Below are positions 35,202 to 44,656 of a DNA stretch of 64,000 bases, one piece after another. Numbering within the stretch: position 1 is the first letter of the stretch; every line of letters begins with the position of its first letter. A model generated the notes under the pieces. It was not told where the DNA came from. It searched no databases and worked only from the letters and a program-made list of their open reading frames with translations. Position numbers and translations under genes: made by a program. The stretch is from Pseudomonadota bacterium (GTDB taxonomy: Bacteria > Desulfobacterota > Syntrophobacteria > Syntrophobacterales > Syntrophobacteraceae). Location of the stretch: positions 19,159 through 83,158 of the forward strand of contig JAEZHY010000003.1 in the NCBI GenBank assembly GCA_023416335.1, given 5' to 3'.

Positions 35202-37586
35202 CTACCTCTCACCGTTTGCCGGGACCTCTACAGGAAGCTCGAGGACAGCCGTCGTTCCTCTTCCCGGCTCCGAAGTAAATGAAATCTTGCCGCCATGGGC
35301 CTTTATGATATTCATGGAGATTGCAAGTCCCAGGCCAGTCCCTCCGCACTCCCGTTTTGTCGTAAAGAACGGGTCGAAAATTCTCTTCAGGTTCTCGGTC
35401 TCGATACCAACACCCTCATCGCGAACCTCCAGGATTGCCAATTTCCGTTCAGCATCATACGACGTGGACACGAAAAGGGCTTTCTTCTTATTCGCTAAAG
35501 CTTCGGCCGCATTCAAAAGAAGGTTTATGATTACCTGGCCCAACCATTGTTCATTTCCCGGGATAAACGGTATATCCTTGCCATATGTGATCGAAAGGTT
35601 GTTGGTCGATTTTTTCAGTTTGCTGGAAAGGAGATTTAGCGTCGATGCCAGTACGGAATTTATATTTATTCTCTCGTTAATATCCGATGGCTTTTCGCAT
35701 ACGAACTCCCTCAAGTCATGGACAATTGTCCGGATCCGCTCCGCTCCTTCCGAAATGCCTTGCAACAGGACGGGAATATACTGTCGAACCTCGGAGAACG
35801 GCATTGCTGCAATTTCAAATTCACCGTTTTGCTGGACGTACTCATCGAGTTTTTCGACCACTCCCTGCCAGACTTTCTCAAGCAACGGCGAATTGATTAA
35901 GATGAAGTTATTGGGATTGTTTATCTCGTGGCCAATCCCCGCAGCCATTGTTCCAAGAGATATCATGCGGTCTGCATGGAACAGTTGCGCCTCCCTCTCA
36001 CGCGCCAGTTTTTCTGCAAGTTTCCTCTCGGTTATGTCCACAAAGCATTCAAGAAAGTGCAGTTTCCCGTCGAGCCTGATTTGACCGACACTTTTCAGGA
36101 CGCTTAGCTCCTTGCCGGTTCCATCATATATGGAACTCTCAAACGGGCTCACTCCCTCACTCCGGCGCCCCCCGAGCGACTCGTCCAGCTCACAGGGACT
36201 GCAGGTGGCCGGGCAGGGATTTCCCAGCAAATCTTCAAAAGGTTTACCCAACATACCACAGGCAACGCGGTTTGCGCCTTTGATCGTCCGTGTATCGGCC
36301 TCGACGATCAGGGCACCCACGGGTATCGAAGAGAAAATGGCCTGCAAGTTTGCTTCGCTTTCCTGAAGGCTCTCCAGGTACTTGTTCTTCAATGAAAGCG
36401 TGTTGCTCAATTCCTTCTGGTTGTTTTCAAGTGCTTTGAGTGTTCCGAGAAGATCTTTCTCTGCTATGCGCTTTCTCCTTCGCTCGCCCAGCAGGCCGAT
36501 AATCAGCGCAGTCTCGAGAAACAGGAGCGCCAGAATTATCAATATTGTATGTCTATGATCGCGCCACAGGGAAGGGACCGGGTTCACCACCTCAAAACCG
36601 GCCGGAAGATTACTTTCACTCAGCCCCCAGCGAATCATCTGGTGCTCATCAACTTGCATGAGCTTTCTTGGTGTCACCGGAGTGGCCCCTTCCCGGGCCG
36701 TTTCTCCGAATAGAACATTTTGTAGTTGCCTGCCCATCATCCTTCCAAATTGACGGCCATCCCCCATGCAACCGCCGACTACCCCGAATCCCATAACATT
36801 CCCGTTTGATGCGTAAACCGGACAATTTGCGGCTGCCGAGATCCTGCCGGCAATTTCAGGTTCTGTAAAAATGAGTCCGTTCCTGTCCATAAAGTAACTG
36901 CTGTGAAAAATTGCGCTGTTTGCGGGCAGCACTCGGACTGTGCTCACCAGTTCCTCAACCGAGAGGTTTTGCATGTAGACGAATTCAATATTTGGGAATC
37001 TCTTCTCGCAATCCTGTACTGATATCCTGATATCATCATCCCAAAAATGGCTGCCGGAAGTAATGAAAAGCTTTTTTAAAGAAGGTTGAAGATGTATAGC
37101 AAGGTCAATAGTACATGCAATGTTATCGTCTTTAGGGTTTGTATTAACTCTTTTTGGAGAGATAACAGGAACTCCGGGGAATATCATATTCAATTGCCGA
37201 CCATCCAGAACTTGCACAGGTGGTCCGCTATAGCGTCCTGGACCGGGTCCGATCGCAACGATCGCATCAAACTTCAGCGATGCGTATTTTGCCCTGTAAT
37301 AGTTCGGTAATGAATCAATATACTCCCTTGATGTTAAGCGTATTAAGTCCAAATGCTCCTGGAATATTTCTATCTGTCCGGGATGCACTTCCTCGCAGAC
37401 TTCTCTGATTCCGGCAAGAAACTTCGGGACAAAGGGTCTTTCCGGGTGCCCGGAAGTGATGCACAGCACTCTCTTCCTATCCATTCTCTCCGCAAATGCG
37501 TGCCTGTAAGCAACCAGGGAAAGTAGGAGGCTGCATGCCAGGACTAAGCCAACGAGTAACTGCTGTTTTCGAGAATCCATACCCAC
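35202..37586 (-). CDS. Sensor histidine kinase with periplasmic substrate-binding-like domain
   Basis: A 794-residue kinase. A signal-anchor helix (about 9-31) leads into a 300-residue periplasmic region resembling ABC-type binding proteins of the ABC_sub_bind type (VLCITSGHPERPFVPKFLAG, FDAIVAIGPGPGRY, CPVYASNGNVMGFGVVGGCM). A second membrane helix (about 347-367), a PAS domain with the cysteine cluster NPCPATCSPCELDE, the phosphorylation site in MAAGIGHEINNPNNFIL, and an ATPase domain (LLNAAEAL, DEGVGIE, GTGLGLAI) follow. It probably senses a small molecule outside the cell and phosphorylates the downstream sigma-54 regulator. Confidence 0.9.
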   Translation of the reverse strand: MGMDSRKQQLLVGLVLACSLLLSLVAYRHAFAERMDRKRVLCITSGHPERPFVPKFLAGIREVCEEVHPGQIEIFQEHLDLIRLTSREYIDSLPNYYRAKYASLKFDAIVAIGPGPGRYSGPPVQVLDGRQLNMIFPGVPVISPKRVNTNPKDDNIACTIDLAIHLQPSLKKLFITSGSHFWDDDIRISVQDCEKRFPNIEFVYMQNLSVEELVSTVRVLPANSAIFHSSYFMDRNGLIFTEPEIAGRISAAANCPVYASNGNVMGFGVVGGCMGDGRQFGRMMGRQLQNVLFGETAREGATPVTPRKLMQVDEHQMIRWGLSESNLPAGFEVVNPVPSLWRDHRHTILIILALLFLETALIIGLLGERRRKRIAEKDLLGTLKALENNQKELSNTLSLKNKYLESLQESEANLQAIFSSIPVGALIVEADTRTIKGANRVACGMLGKPFEDLLGNPCPATCSPCELDESLGGRRSEGVSPFESSIYDGTGKELSVLKSVGQIRLDGKLHFLECFVDITERKLAEKLAREREAQLFHADRMISLGTMAAGIGHEINNPNNFILINSPLLEKVWQGVVEKLDEYVQQNGEFEIAAMPFSEVRQYIPVLLQGISEGAERIRTIVHDLREFVCEKPSDINERININSVLASTLNLLSSKLKKSTNNLSITYGKDIPFIPGNEQWLGQVIINLLLNAAEALANKKKALFVSTSYDAERKLAILEVRDEGVGIETENLKRIFDPFFTTKRECGGTGLGLAISMNIIKAHGGKISFTSEPGRGTTAVLELPVEVPANGER

Positions 37587-37607
37587 ATGCCCCTTGAAAC
37601 TTGCTGG

Positions 37608-37636
37608 ATTATAATTTATCGGACGAAATCCTGCAA
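37608..37636 (-). promoter_or_regulatory. Sigma-70-type promoter of the kinase/regulator pair
   Basis: On the minus strand TTGCAG (37636-37631), a 17-bp spacer, then TATAAT (37613-37608), which is a perfect -10 box. It lies about 20 nt upstream of the kinase start codon. Confidence 0.65.
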
Positions 37637-37879
37637 TTTTTGCTCAATCTGCTCAAATCTTGAGTATACATACAAATCATCGTTATTGTTAAGCTCTTAC
37701 AGAAAACATCCTATATGTATTGAAATTTCTCATATCCCTTTATCTCCTGAAACGACTCGCCTGGGCATTAACCCTCAAATCTATAAGCACATTTCGTGCC
37801 CTGTAAGTTACTGAAACTTGCGAAAAAGCAAGCTCGAAAGCACATTTAATACACAGAGGCCGTGAAATGCTGAAACCAA

Positions 37880-37896
37880 TTGGCCTAAGGCTTGCT
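37880..37896 (+). promoter_or_regulatory. Candidate sigma-54 promoter upstream of first arylsulfotransferase-like gene
   Basis: Reads TTGGCCTAAGGCTTGCT, with GG at 37882-37883 and GC at 37894-37895. It aligns with the site before the second gene (40783-40799): both continue TACAG, then a GTG, then GCACA and AATATTA. It lies about 620 nt upstream of the ATG at 38518; the leader between holds no convincing gene, so the message would have an unusually long 5' end. The rest of the 37637-38517 gap shows nothing else I can name. Confidence 0.55.
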
Positions 37897-38517
37897 GTAC
37901 AGTAACGGTGCCCCCATCAGCACAGAATATTAGTTGATAATGAGTCGGAACGCACCCGTTTTTCAAGTCTAACATATCTATATCGCAGGTTACTTAAACA
38001 CTAAGGCAGGTCCATGATTGGCAGATTATCCAGGAACTTGGGCATCTTTCTCGCGGCATGAAGTGGTAAATAAAAATATGCCACCCTTTCTCCAGAGCAG
38101 CATGGAGGGAGTGAATTATGAACCATCCAACCTGACATGCCGCGCATCTGCCCTGATAAACTTGAGAGTTGGCTAATGCATTTCGCAACGGACGCGCTCC
38201 GGCGTGCTCCTTTCACTGACGCGCATACCGATAACCGGCCCGATGTTGGGCTGGAAGCGTTGGGTAAAGCCTGCGGGAGGCGGGCTCGTATCAACCGGAC
38301 CACCCGCACATCCGGAAAAGGGAGGAGGGATATTGATACAGGCAGTTTCGCAGGGATCGGGATAAACGGCAGTTTGAGGGATACAAGCGGAGAGGGGGAA
38401 AAATTCTCTCGATGCAACACGATGAGACAGCAACTCCCGTCAGCTATAGGAAAAGATTCTTGAGCGATTGGCTTATCGGGAGTTTGCGGCTGACAACTTC
38501 TCTATCCAGAGGGAAAG

Positions 38518-40227
38518 ATGAGACGAAATAATTTATTGATTCTCATGATGGCAATCATTTGCCTGACTCCATTTTACGCTCAGGCTTATGAGGCGGTTCA
38601 CGGCCCAACAGAGTTGATCTACTATGATACCAGCACCGCATATACGGGCGTAACTCTCTTTACGCCGCTTACTCAGCAGGCGAATCAACCGTTCGTTACC
38701 TACATAATCGACATGGACGGTAGGATCGTTCATAAGATACTCAGCCCCTTACCTGTTAATTACTGCTACGCTTACCCGTTCGGGTCGGGTAATTTCCAAC
38801 GCGACGTCAAGCCTCAGTACACAGCCGAACAGCAGGCTGCCATCGATCCCTCCGGCCTTATTGGAGGTGCAGGCGGGTCGGGTGTCTTGCAGGAGGTAGA
38901 TTGGTGGGGCAACGTTGTGTGGGAATACAACGCGTATACCAGCCAGTTCCGACAGCACCACGATCATCAGAGGATCTGGAATAAGAAGCTTCAGGCCTAT
39001 ACAACCATCTTCATAGCGTGGCAGCCTAAGACAAAAGAGCAGGGTACTGCATTGGGAGCGACATCAGTTGCAGCTAAAGGATGGTCTCCCGATGCCATCT
39101 ATGAAGTCAACAACGCCGGACAGATTGTGTGGATGTGGTCCATAGCCGATCATCTCTGCCAGAACGTCGATCCGACCAAATCCAATTATGTTTCTGATCT
39201 GGCTAATGCACCCGGGCGATTCGACATTAATATCAGTCAGCTCAAAGCGGACTGGACCCACTGCAATTCGCTTGACTACAACGAGGACTCTGATCTGATT
39301 GCCCTGAATTCCCGAAGCTTCAACGAGTTCTGGGTTATCGATCATGGAAAGACTTTTGTGAGCACCACAAACTTTCAGTCCAATATAGCAGCAGCGGCGG
39401 GACCTGACGGCGATTTTGTTTACCGTTTCGGGGCCCCGGCCAACTACAATCAGGGGGCAGGTCCATCCGTCGGAACAAACGGGACCACTCAGATTTGGGG
39501 AGCGCACAACATCCAGTGGATTCGCAATCGAAGTTACGCCGGCGGTCCGATTTTACCCGGGGCAGGCCACTTTCTGATTTTTGATAATGGTGGGACCAAT
39601 AACAATCCGCTCGGAAGTTATTCTCAGATGAAGGAGATAAACCCCTTTGTTACGGGCGCTCCAGCAGGTACTCCGGCAGTTTTTCCCACCGGGAACATCT
39701 ATTTGAATCCGCCCCTGGCAGGCTACAGGAATGTTGGCGGCGAGAACGCATCAAACCAGATTGTCTGGAAATACAAACCAAACCATCCGAGTCAATTCGG
39801 ATCTAACTATATAAGCAGTGTTCAGCGGCTTCCGAACGGCAACACTCTTGCGGATGCCGGATGGAACGGACATTTCCTGGAAGTGACCAGCAGCGGAGCC
39901 CTGGCCTGGGAATATGTAAGCCCGCTCAATACCGGCATTCCACAAAGATACCAGCATGATACCCAGGGAGCATTCAATGTCTTCAGGGCCTTCAGGTACG
40001 ATGTCAATCACCCGGCATTCAAAAACAGGGTAAGGCAGTATTGGGACGGCAGAATCCTGCCTCTGGACCTTGGTATGCAGGGCGTGGGTTACACCATTAC
40101 CGGCGCAGCCCCCTGTCGCAATGTTCCGTGCAGTTACTCCGACGCTTCGGGCAGTTCAAATGGTGAAGGAGGAGGAGGCGGCGGCGGCGGTGGCGGCGGT
40201 GGCGGTGGCGGTGCCGGAGGGTACTAG
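38518..40227 (+). CDS. Secreted arylsulfotransferase-like protein with poly-glycine C-terminus (paralogue 1)
   Basis: A 569-residue protein with a signal peptide (about 1-23, ending YAQA). The body resembles the ASST/arylsulfotransferase beta-propeller: YYDTSTAYTGVTLFTP, YIIDMDGRIVHK, EVDWWGNVVWEYN, FRQHHDHQRIWNKKL, IYEVNNAGQIVWMWS, GAHNIQWI and NRVRQYWDGRI. Such enzymes transfer sulfate between phenols through a histidine; the conserved His segments (QHHDHQ, WGAHNIQW) are candidates. CRNVPC near the end may form a disulfide. The last 19 residues are unusual: 15 glycines in a row, then AGGY. A paralogue follows. Activity is uncertain, since the family also includes proteins of unknown function. 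Confidence 0.82.
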   Translation: MRRNNLLILMMAIICLTPFYAQAYEAVHGPTELIYYDTSTAYTGVTLFTPLTQQANQPFVTYIIDMDGRIVHKILSPLPVNYCYAYPFGSGNFQRDVKPQYTAEQQAAIDPSGLIGGAGGSGVLQEVDWWGNVVWEYNAYTSQFRQHHDHQRIWNKKLQAYTTIFIAWQPKTKEQGTALGATSVAAKGWSPDAIYEVNNAGQIVWMWSIADHLCQNVDPTKSNYVSDLANAPGRFDINISQLKADWTHCNSLDYNEDSDLIALNSRSFNEFWVIDHGKTFVSTTNFQSNIAAAAGPDGDFVYRFGAPANYNQGAGPSVGTNGTTQIWGAHNIQWIRNRSYAGGPILPGAGHFLIFDNGGTNNNPLGSYSQMKEINPFVTGAPAGTPAVFPTGNIYLNPPLAGYRNVGGENASNQIVWKYKPNHPSQFGSNYISSVQRLPNGNTLADAGWNGHFLEVTSSGALAWEYVSPLNTGIPQRYQHDTQGAFNVFRAFRYDVNHPAFKNRVRQYWDGRILPLDLGMQGVGYTITGAAPCRNVPCSYSDASGSSNGEGGGGGGGGGGGGGGGAGGY

Positions 40228-40265
40228 CCCCGTTATCACAAACCGTTAGTTCCTTTACGAAACTT

Positions 40266-40376
40266 CCCAGAGAACACAGGGCCTCCTCGCCAGGGGAGGT
40301 CCTGCGGCACTCTCCGCAAAGTCGCCGGACACTAGTAGCGGGTTGCTTATAAACGGCCTTGCGAAGACCGGCGGCC
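40266..40376 (+). ncRNA. Conserved structured 3' element, copy 1
   Basis: These 111 nt begin 38 nt after the gene stop and are about 92% identical (9 differences) to 42881-42991. A perfect 10-bp stem CAGGGCCTCC/GGAGGTCCTG with an 8-nt loop keeps pairing in the other copy although bases differ. A second hairpin TGCGG-CACTCT-CCGCA and a possible 8-bp closing helix GTCGCCGG/CCGGCGGC follow. It could be a terminator-like or stabilising 3' structure, a processed small RNA, or a regulatory site. No known RNA family was confirmed. Confidence 0.55.
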
Positions 40377-40782
40377 TAAAACTGACCATCTTTCCTTCAG
40401 ATGGCCATCAGAATCACAACAGCTCCTTCAAAGCAGGTCCGGATGCATTGATTTGTTACTATCCAGCTCGGTGTCGGTCTTTTCAGATGATGGGAATGCC
40501 TGAGTGAGGAAACCCTGCCTTTTTTGCTCAATCTCTTCAAGTCTCGCAACCATATTCAATCTATTGAAATTGTTTAAATAACAAACTGCGGATCAAATCG
40601 GGTTGAAAATTCTCACACCCCTTTTTTTTAATACAGATTCGCTCACGGCCAAGTATTAAATTCCGAGCGAAACCATCAGGCATATTGCAAGCTGTGCAAG
40701 TCGCTGATACCGCGGGGAGAACCGCTTTTAACTCATATTCGGTATGCAGGCCGTCCCGCATTGAACTCGGCTATTTGGAGAC

Positions 40783-40799
40783 TTGGAGCAGGACTTGCA
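40783..40799 (+). promoter_or_regulatory. Candidate sigma-54 promoter upstream of second arylsulfotransferase-like gene
   Basis: Reads TTGGAGCAGGACTTGCA, with GG at 40785-40786 and GC at 40797-40798. The downstream bases align with those after the site at 37880-37896, so both paralogues carry the same promoter region. It is 310 nt upstream of the ATG at 41109. No gene is seen in the gap 40377-41108. Confidence 0.6.
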
Positions 40800-41108
40800 T
40801 TACAGCAGCCGTGAATGTGAACCGCACACAAATATTAACAAATAAACTGTCTCAGCATACTCGGTTCCTCGGGTAATGACGCACCGCTGTGGAAAATCAA
40901 CATGGAGGGGTGGTGAGGGCAGAGCTTTGTCTGAGTTTAATCCAAGTAGCTGATGACAAGGTTGGCATGGTTGTTCGTTTGAATGCCGGCGGAAGGGAGG
41001 GAAACCGGCTGCAGCTATTTTGCAGAATGGGATGAGAATCTGTTGGACGTACAACTACGTTGTTCGGGTGGAGGAGATGTTCAAAACCATGCACAAGGAT
41101 GTGAAACC

Positions 41109-42842
41109 ATGTTCAAAAAGATTTTTTTTCTAGCACTGATCAGCGCCTTCATTTTGCCGATTACGGCAACGGTACAGGCCGATATCATGCACTATCCCAC
41201 GGAAGTGACCTATTATGACACGAATCTGGCATATACCGGCGTAACCTTCTTTACCCCGAATGGCGGCGCCGACGGTACATTTTCCTACATGATAGACATG
41301 GACGGCAGACTCGTACATAAAACTAAAACTCTGGGATACTCAAAGTTTCTCGAAGACGGAAATATTCTCTCAGCAGGAAATTATAACGGTTCTTCGATTA
41401 TTGCCGAGATCGACTGGTGGGGCAATATCGCCTGGTCCGCACCCAGCAGTTTTTCCGCACAACCTGCGGCATTTGTCGGTAAACAGCAACCGTGGACAAG
41501 CGCGTCTCAGCACCACGATCAAGTGAAGATCTGGAACAAGAAACTCAATGACTACACCTATATGTTGCTCGTCCGCGTCAACCGGACTGCCGCCCTTGCC
41601 ACCGCCCTGGGAGCAAAGCCGGCTACGACGTATGCAAACGGCTGGTACGATGACGGCATCATCGAAGTCAACAGTGCAGGGCAAATCGTATGGATGTGGA
41701 CTTATGCCGACCACACCTGCCAGACCTATGATTCGACCAAAACCGGGTATGTTGCCAATCTCGCGGACGCGCCGGGACGCCTGGACATCAATGTGCTCAA
41801 TTTCCCGACTAACGGGATAGCGATTACCACACCCGCAAACGACTGGGTACACGTCAATTCCATAAACTACAATCCAACCTCGGGATTGGCTGTGTTGAAT
41901 TCAAGAGACATGAACGAGTTCGTCGTGGTCGATCACGACAACACGTTCGTGAGCACCACGGACTTTTCGGCCAACATTGCTGCGGCCGCCGGGCCGGTCG
42001 GGGATTTCATCTACCGGTTCGGGTCTCCTTCCAATTACAACCAGGGCCTTGCTGCTGCGTGGGGGACCAACGGTCATACCCAGATCTTTGGGGCCCACAA
42101 CATTCAGTGGATCGAGCCGACAATGCACACCGGCGGTCCCGCTCTTCCTGGTGCAGGAAACTTCCTGATTTTCGACAATCACTGCACGAACAGCAATCCT
42201 ATCGTGGGCGGTTCCATGATGAAGGAAATCAACCCCTATGTAACCGGCCCGGCGGTTTCGGGTGTATATCCCACATCCACCGCTTACGTAAATCCGCCTC
42301 TGGCAGGGTACAAGTCCGTTACCAGCCAGGGAATCGCCAGCCCTCCGGAAAACGTCTCCAACCAGGTTGTGTGGAGTTTCAGGGCCAACTGGATGACAAG
42401 CTTCGCGTCTGCCCATATCAGCGGCATCCAGCGCTTGCCAAACGGCAACACGATGGCTACTGCCGGCGAACACGGCCATATCCTGGAAGTGACGCCAAAG
42501 GGGGAACTGGCTTGGGAATACCTGAATCCAATAGGAGGAGGGGTGCCCTCCAAGTTCCATGTCAACCTGACGACCACTCCAAACTTTCAGTTGTTCAGGT
42601 CACACAGGTACAGCGTCACCAACCCCGGGCTGAAAAACCGTGTAAGGCAATACTGGGATGGCAGAATCCTTCCCACCGATCTTGGCGAGACCGGCGTTGG
42701 CTATACCCTGACCGGCCAGGCTCCCTGCCGCAACATCCCATGCGCCAGCACCTCCAGCTCGGGCAGTTCCTCCGGTGAAGGCGGCGGCGGAGGCGGTGGT
42801 GGTGGTGGCGGTGGCGGTGGTGGCGGCGCCGGCGGCTACTAA
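41109..42842 (+). CDS. Secreted arylsulfotransferase-like protein with poly-glycine C-terminus (paralogue 2)
   Basis: A 577-residue paralogue of the preceding gene, with the same order of motifs: signal peptide (about 1-24, ending TVQA), YYDTNLAYTGVTFFTP, YMIDMDGRLVHK, EIDWWGNIAW, QHHDQVKIWNKKL, IIEVNSAGQIVWMWT, GAHNIQWI and NRVRQYWDGRI. It shares the cysteine pair (CRNIPC) and ends in 16 consecutive glycines then AGGY. The start at 41109 is chosen over the longer frame from 40983 because the signal peptide then begins the protein and AAGGA lies about 9 nt upstream. The retained tail in both paralogues argues that it is functional, perhaps for surface attachment or assembly. Confidence 0.82.
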   Translation: MFKKIFFLALISAFILPITATVQADIMHYPTEVTYYDTNLAYTGVTFFTPNGGADGTFSYMIDMDGRLVHKTKTLGYSKFLEDGNILSAGNYNGSSIIAEIDWWGNIAWSAPSSFSAQPAAFVGKQQPWTSASQHHDQVKIWNKKLNDYTYMLLVRVNRTAALATALGAKPATTYANGWYDDGIIEVNSAGQIVWMWTYADHTCQTYDSTKTGYVANLADAPGRLDINVLNFPTNGIAITTPANDWVHVNSINYNPTSGLAVLNSRDMNEFVVVDHDNTFVSTTDFSANIAAAAGPVGDFIYRFGSPSNYNQGLAAAWGTNGHTQIFGAHNIQWIEPTMHTGGPALPGAGNFLIFDNHCTNSNPIVGGSMMKEINPYVTGPAVSGVYPTSTAYVNPPLAGYKSVTSQGIASPPENVSNQVVWSFRANWMTSFASAHISGIQRLPNGNTMATAGEHGHILEVTPKGELAWEYLNPIGGGVPSKFHVNLTTTPNFQLFRSHRYSVTNPGLKNRVRQYWDGRILPTDLGETGVGYTLTGQAPCRNIPCASTSSSGSSSGEGGGGGGGGGGGGGGGGAGGY

Positions 42843-42880
42843 CTTTATCACCCCAAGACTTTAGTTTCTTTCTGATATTT

Positions 42881-42991
42881 CCCAGAGAACACAGGGCTTC
42901 CTTGTGAGAGGAGGCCCTGCGGCACTCTCCGCAAAGTCGCCGGACACTAGTAGCGGGTTGCTTGGAAACGGCCTTGCGAAGACCGGCGGCT
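42881..42991 (+). ncRNA. Conserved structured 3' element, copy 2
   Basis: Begins 38 nt after the second paralogue's stop, the same spacing as copy 1. The first stem is CAGGGCTTCC/GGAGGCCCTG: relative to copy 1, one G-U pair becomes G-C and one C-G becomes U-G, so pairing is preserved. A 48-nt core (42914-42961) is identical in both copies. The next gene is prfC in the opposite direction, so this cannot be a 5' leader on the plus strand. Confidence 0.55.
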
Positions 42992-43069
42992 CAAAAAAGG
43001 ATATCCTCAGCGCAGGGAGCGTCTCCGGTCAGTTCACTCAATAGTCGACTTCGGGCAAAACGGCCCGGC

Positions 43070-44656
43070 TCAGTTGTACTCCCGCGTATTCTTAAATGAT
43101 ATATCGGGCCAGTCTTCGATAACAATATTTAGGCGCCATGTATTGGGAGCAAGGTAGGTCAGGTGCCCTTCCGAGTCATTGGCCAGATTAGACAGGTGTC
43201 TCTTCTCAAATTCTTCGAACTTTTTCTTGTCAACGCAGTCGATCCAGCGGGCTGCGGAAAAGCCGACCGGCTCATAAACGGCATCCACGCCGTACTCGGC
43301 CTTGAGCCTTGCCACGGTCACATCGAACTGCAGGGCGCCAATGGCGCCGAGTATATAGTCCGAGCCCACGAGAGGGCGGAAGTACTGTACGGCGCCTTCC
43401 TCGGCCAACTGGGTCAAACCTTTCTGAAGTTGCTTTACCTTCAGGGGGTTTTTGAGGATCACTCGCCGGAAATGCTCGGGGGCAAAATTGGGGATTCCGG
43501 TAAAGCGCAGAGGTTCTTTTTCGGTAAAGGTGTCCCCTATCTTGATGGTGCCATGATTGTATATCCCGATTATGTCCCCCGCATATGCCTCTTCGACATT
43601 GGTTCTGTCCTGGGCCATGAAGGTGGTGGCATTGTTCAGGACGATTTCCTTCCCGAGCCGGTGATGAATGACTTTCATTCCCCTGGTGAACTTTCCGGAG
43701 CAGATCCTCAGGAATGCAATCCGGTCCCGGTGGGCAGGGTCCATATTGGCCTGGATCTTGAACACGAATCCTGAAAAAGGTTCCTCATAGGGGGAGACTT
43801 CTCTGGTTGTTGCGGGCCTCACTCCCGGTGCCGGAGCCATTTCAACGATGGCGTCGAGCAATTCCCCGACTCCAAAATTATTGAGGGCGCTGCCGAAGAA
43901 GACCGGCGTTTGGTTCCCCCTGAGATAATGGTCCAACTCGAATGGATTGGCAGCCCCTTCGAGCAGTTCCACGTCCGCACGCAGATCGTCCGCCTGGCGT
44001 CCCAGCAGCTTGTCCAGCATTGGGTCGGCGAGATCCCTGATCAGAACGCCCTGCTGCTTTCGGGTTTCCTGGCTGGGCGCAAAAAGCTGGATTTCCCTGC
44101 GGTAAAGGTTGTAGACCCCTTTGAAACTCTTCCCCATGCCGATGGGCCAGGTGAGCGGCGTACACTCGATCTGGAGCTTGTCTTCTATCTCGCTCAAGAT
44201 ATCCAGCGGCTCCATTCCTTCACGATCCAGTTTGTTGATGAAGGTGATAATGGGAGTGTTGCGCATTCGGCAGACTTCCATCAGCTTCTCTGTCTGCGAC
44301 TCTACTCCCTTCCCGCTGTCAATGACCATGAGAGCGCTGTCGACCGCGGTGAGAACCCTGTAGGTATCTTCCGAGAAATCCTGGTGACCGGGAGTGTCGA
44401 GAAGGTTCATCTCGAACTCCCTGTAGGGGAACTTCATGACCGAGGTGGTAACGGAGATGCCCCGCTCCTTCTCGATGGCCATCCAGTCGCTGGCGGCATG
44501 ACGGGCGGCCTTACGTGCTTTGACGGCCCCTGCTATTTGAATTGCTCCACCAAAGAGGAGCAGTTTTTCGGTCAATGTCGTCTTGCCGGCGTCGGGATGA
44601 CTGATGATCCCAAATGTCCTGCGCAAGTTGATTTCTTTGTGATTTGGTTGATTCAT
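43070..44656 (-). CDS. prfC: Peptide chain release factor 3
   Basis: A 528-residue translational GTPase that recycles RF1/RF2 from the ribosome after termination. GTPase motifs are [16 protein letters not shown] (P-loop), [19 protein letters not shown] and FINKLDREG. The RF3-specific C-terminal part is present ([51 protein letters not shown]). Full length for the family. GGAGAAAG precedes the ATG. It converges with the arylsulfotransferase-like genes. Confidence 0.96.
   Translation of the reverse strand: MNQPNHKEINLRRTFGIISHPDAGKTTLTEKLLLFGGAIQIAGAVKARKAARHAASDWMAIEKERGISVTTSVMKFPYREFEMNLLDTPGHQDFSEDTYRVLTAVDSALMVIDSGKGVESQTEKLMEVCRMRNTPIITFINKLDREGMEPLDILSEIEDKLQIECTPLTWPIGMGKSFKGVYNLYRREIQLFAPSQETRKQQGVLIRDLADPMLDKLLGRQADDLRADVELLEGAANPFELDHYLRGNQTPVFFGSALNNFGVGELLDAIVEMAPAPGVRPATTREVSPYEEPFSGFVFKIQANMDPAHRDRIAFLRICSGKFTRGMKVIHHRLGKEIVLNNATTFMAQDRTNVEEAYAGDIIGIYNHGTIKIGDTFTEKEPLRFTGIPNFAPEHFRRVILKNPLKVKQLQKGLTQLAEEGAVQYFRPLVGSDYILGAIGALQFDVTVARLKAEYGVDAVYEPVGFSAARWIDCVDKKKFEEFEKRHLSNLANDSEGHLTYLAPNTWRLNIVIEDWPDISFKNTREYN

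Noticed and set aside
40266..40376. Resemblance of the 3' element to the c-di-GMP-I (GEMM) riboswitch (ACACAGGGC, CGCAAAG, GCGGGTTGC in order)
   Set aside because: The perfect 10-bp hairpin and the inserted second hairpin do not match the GEMM fold, and the copies lie behind genes, not before them. An Infernal search with RF01051 would settle it.
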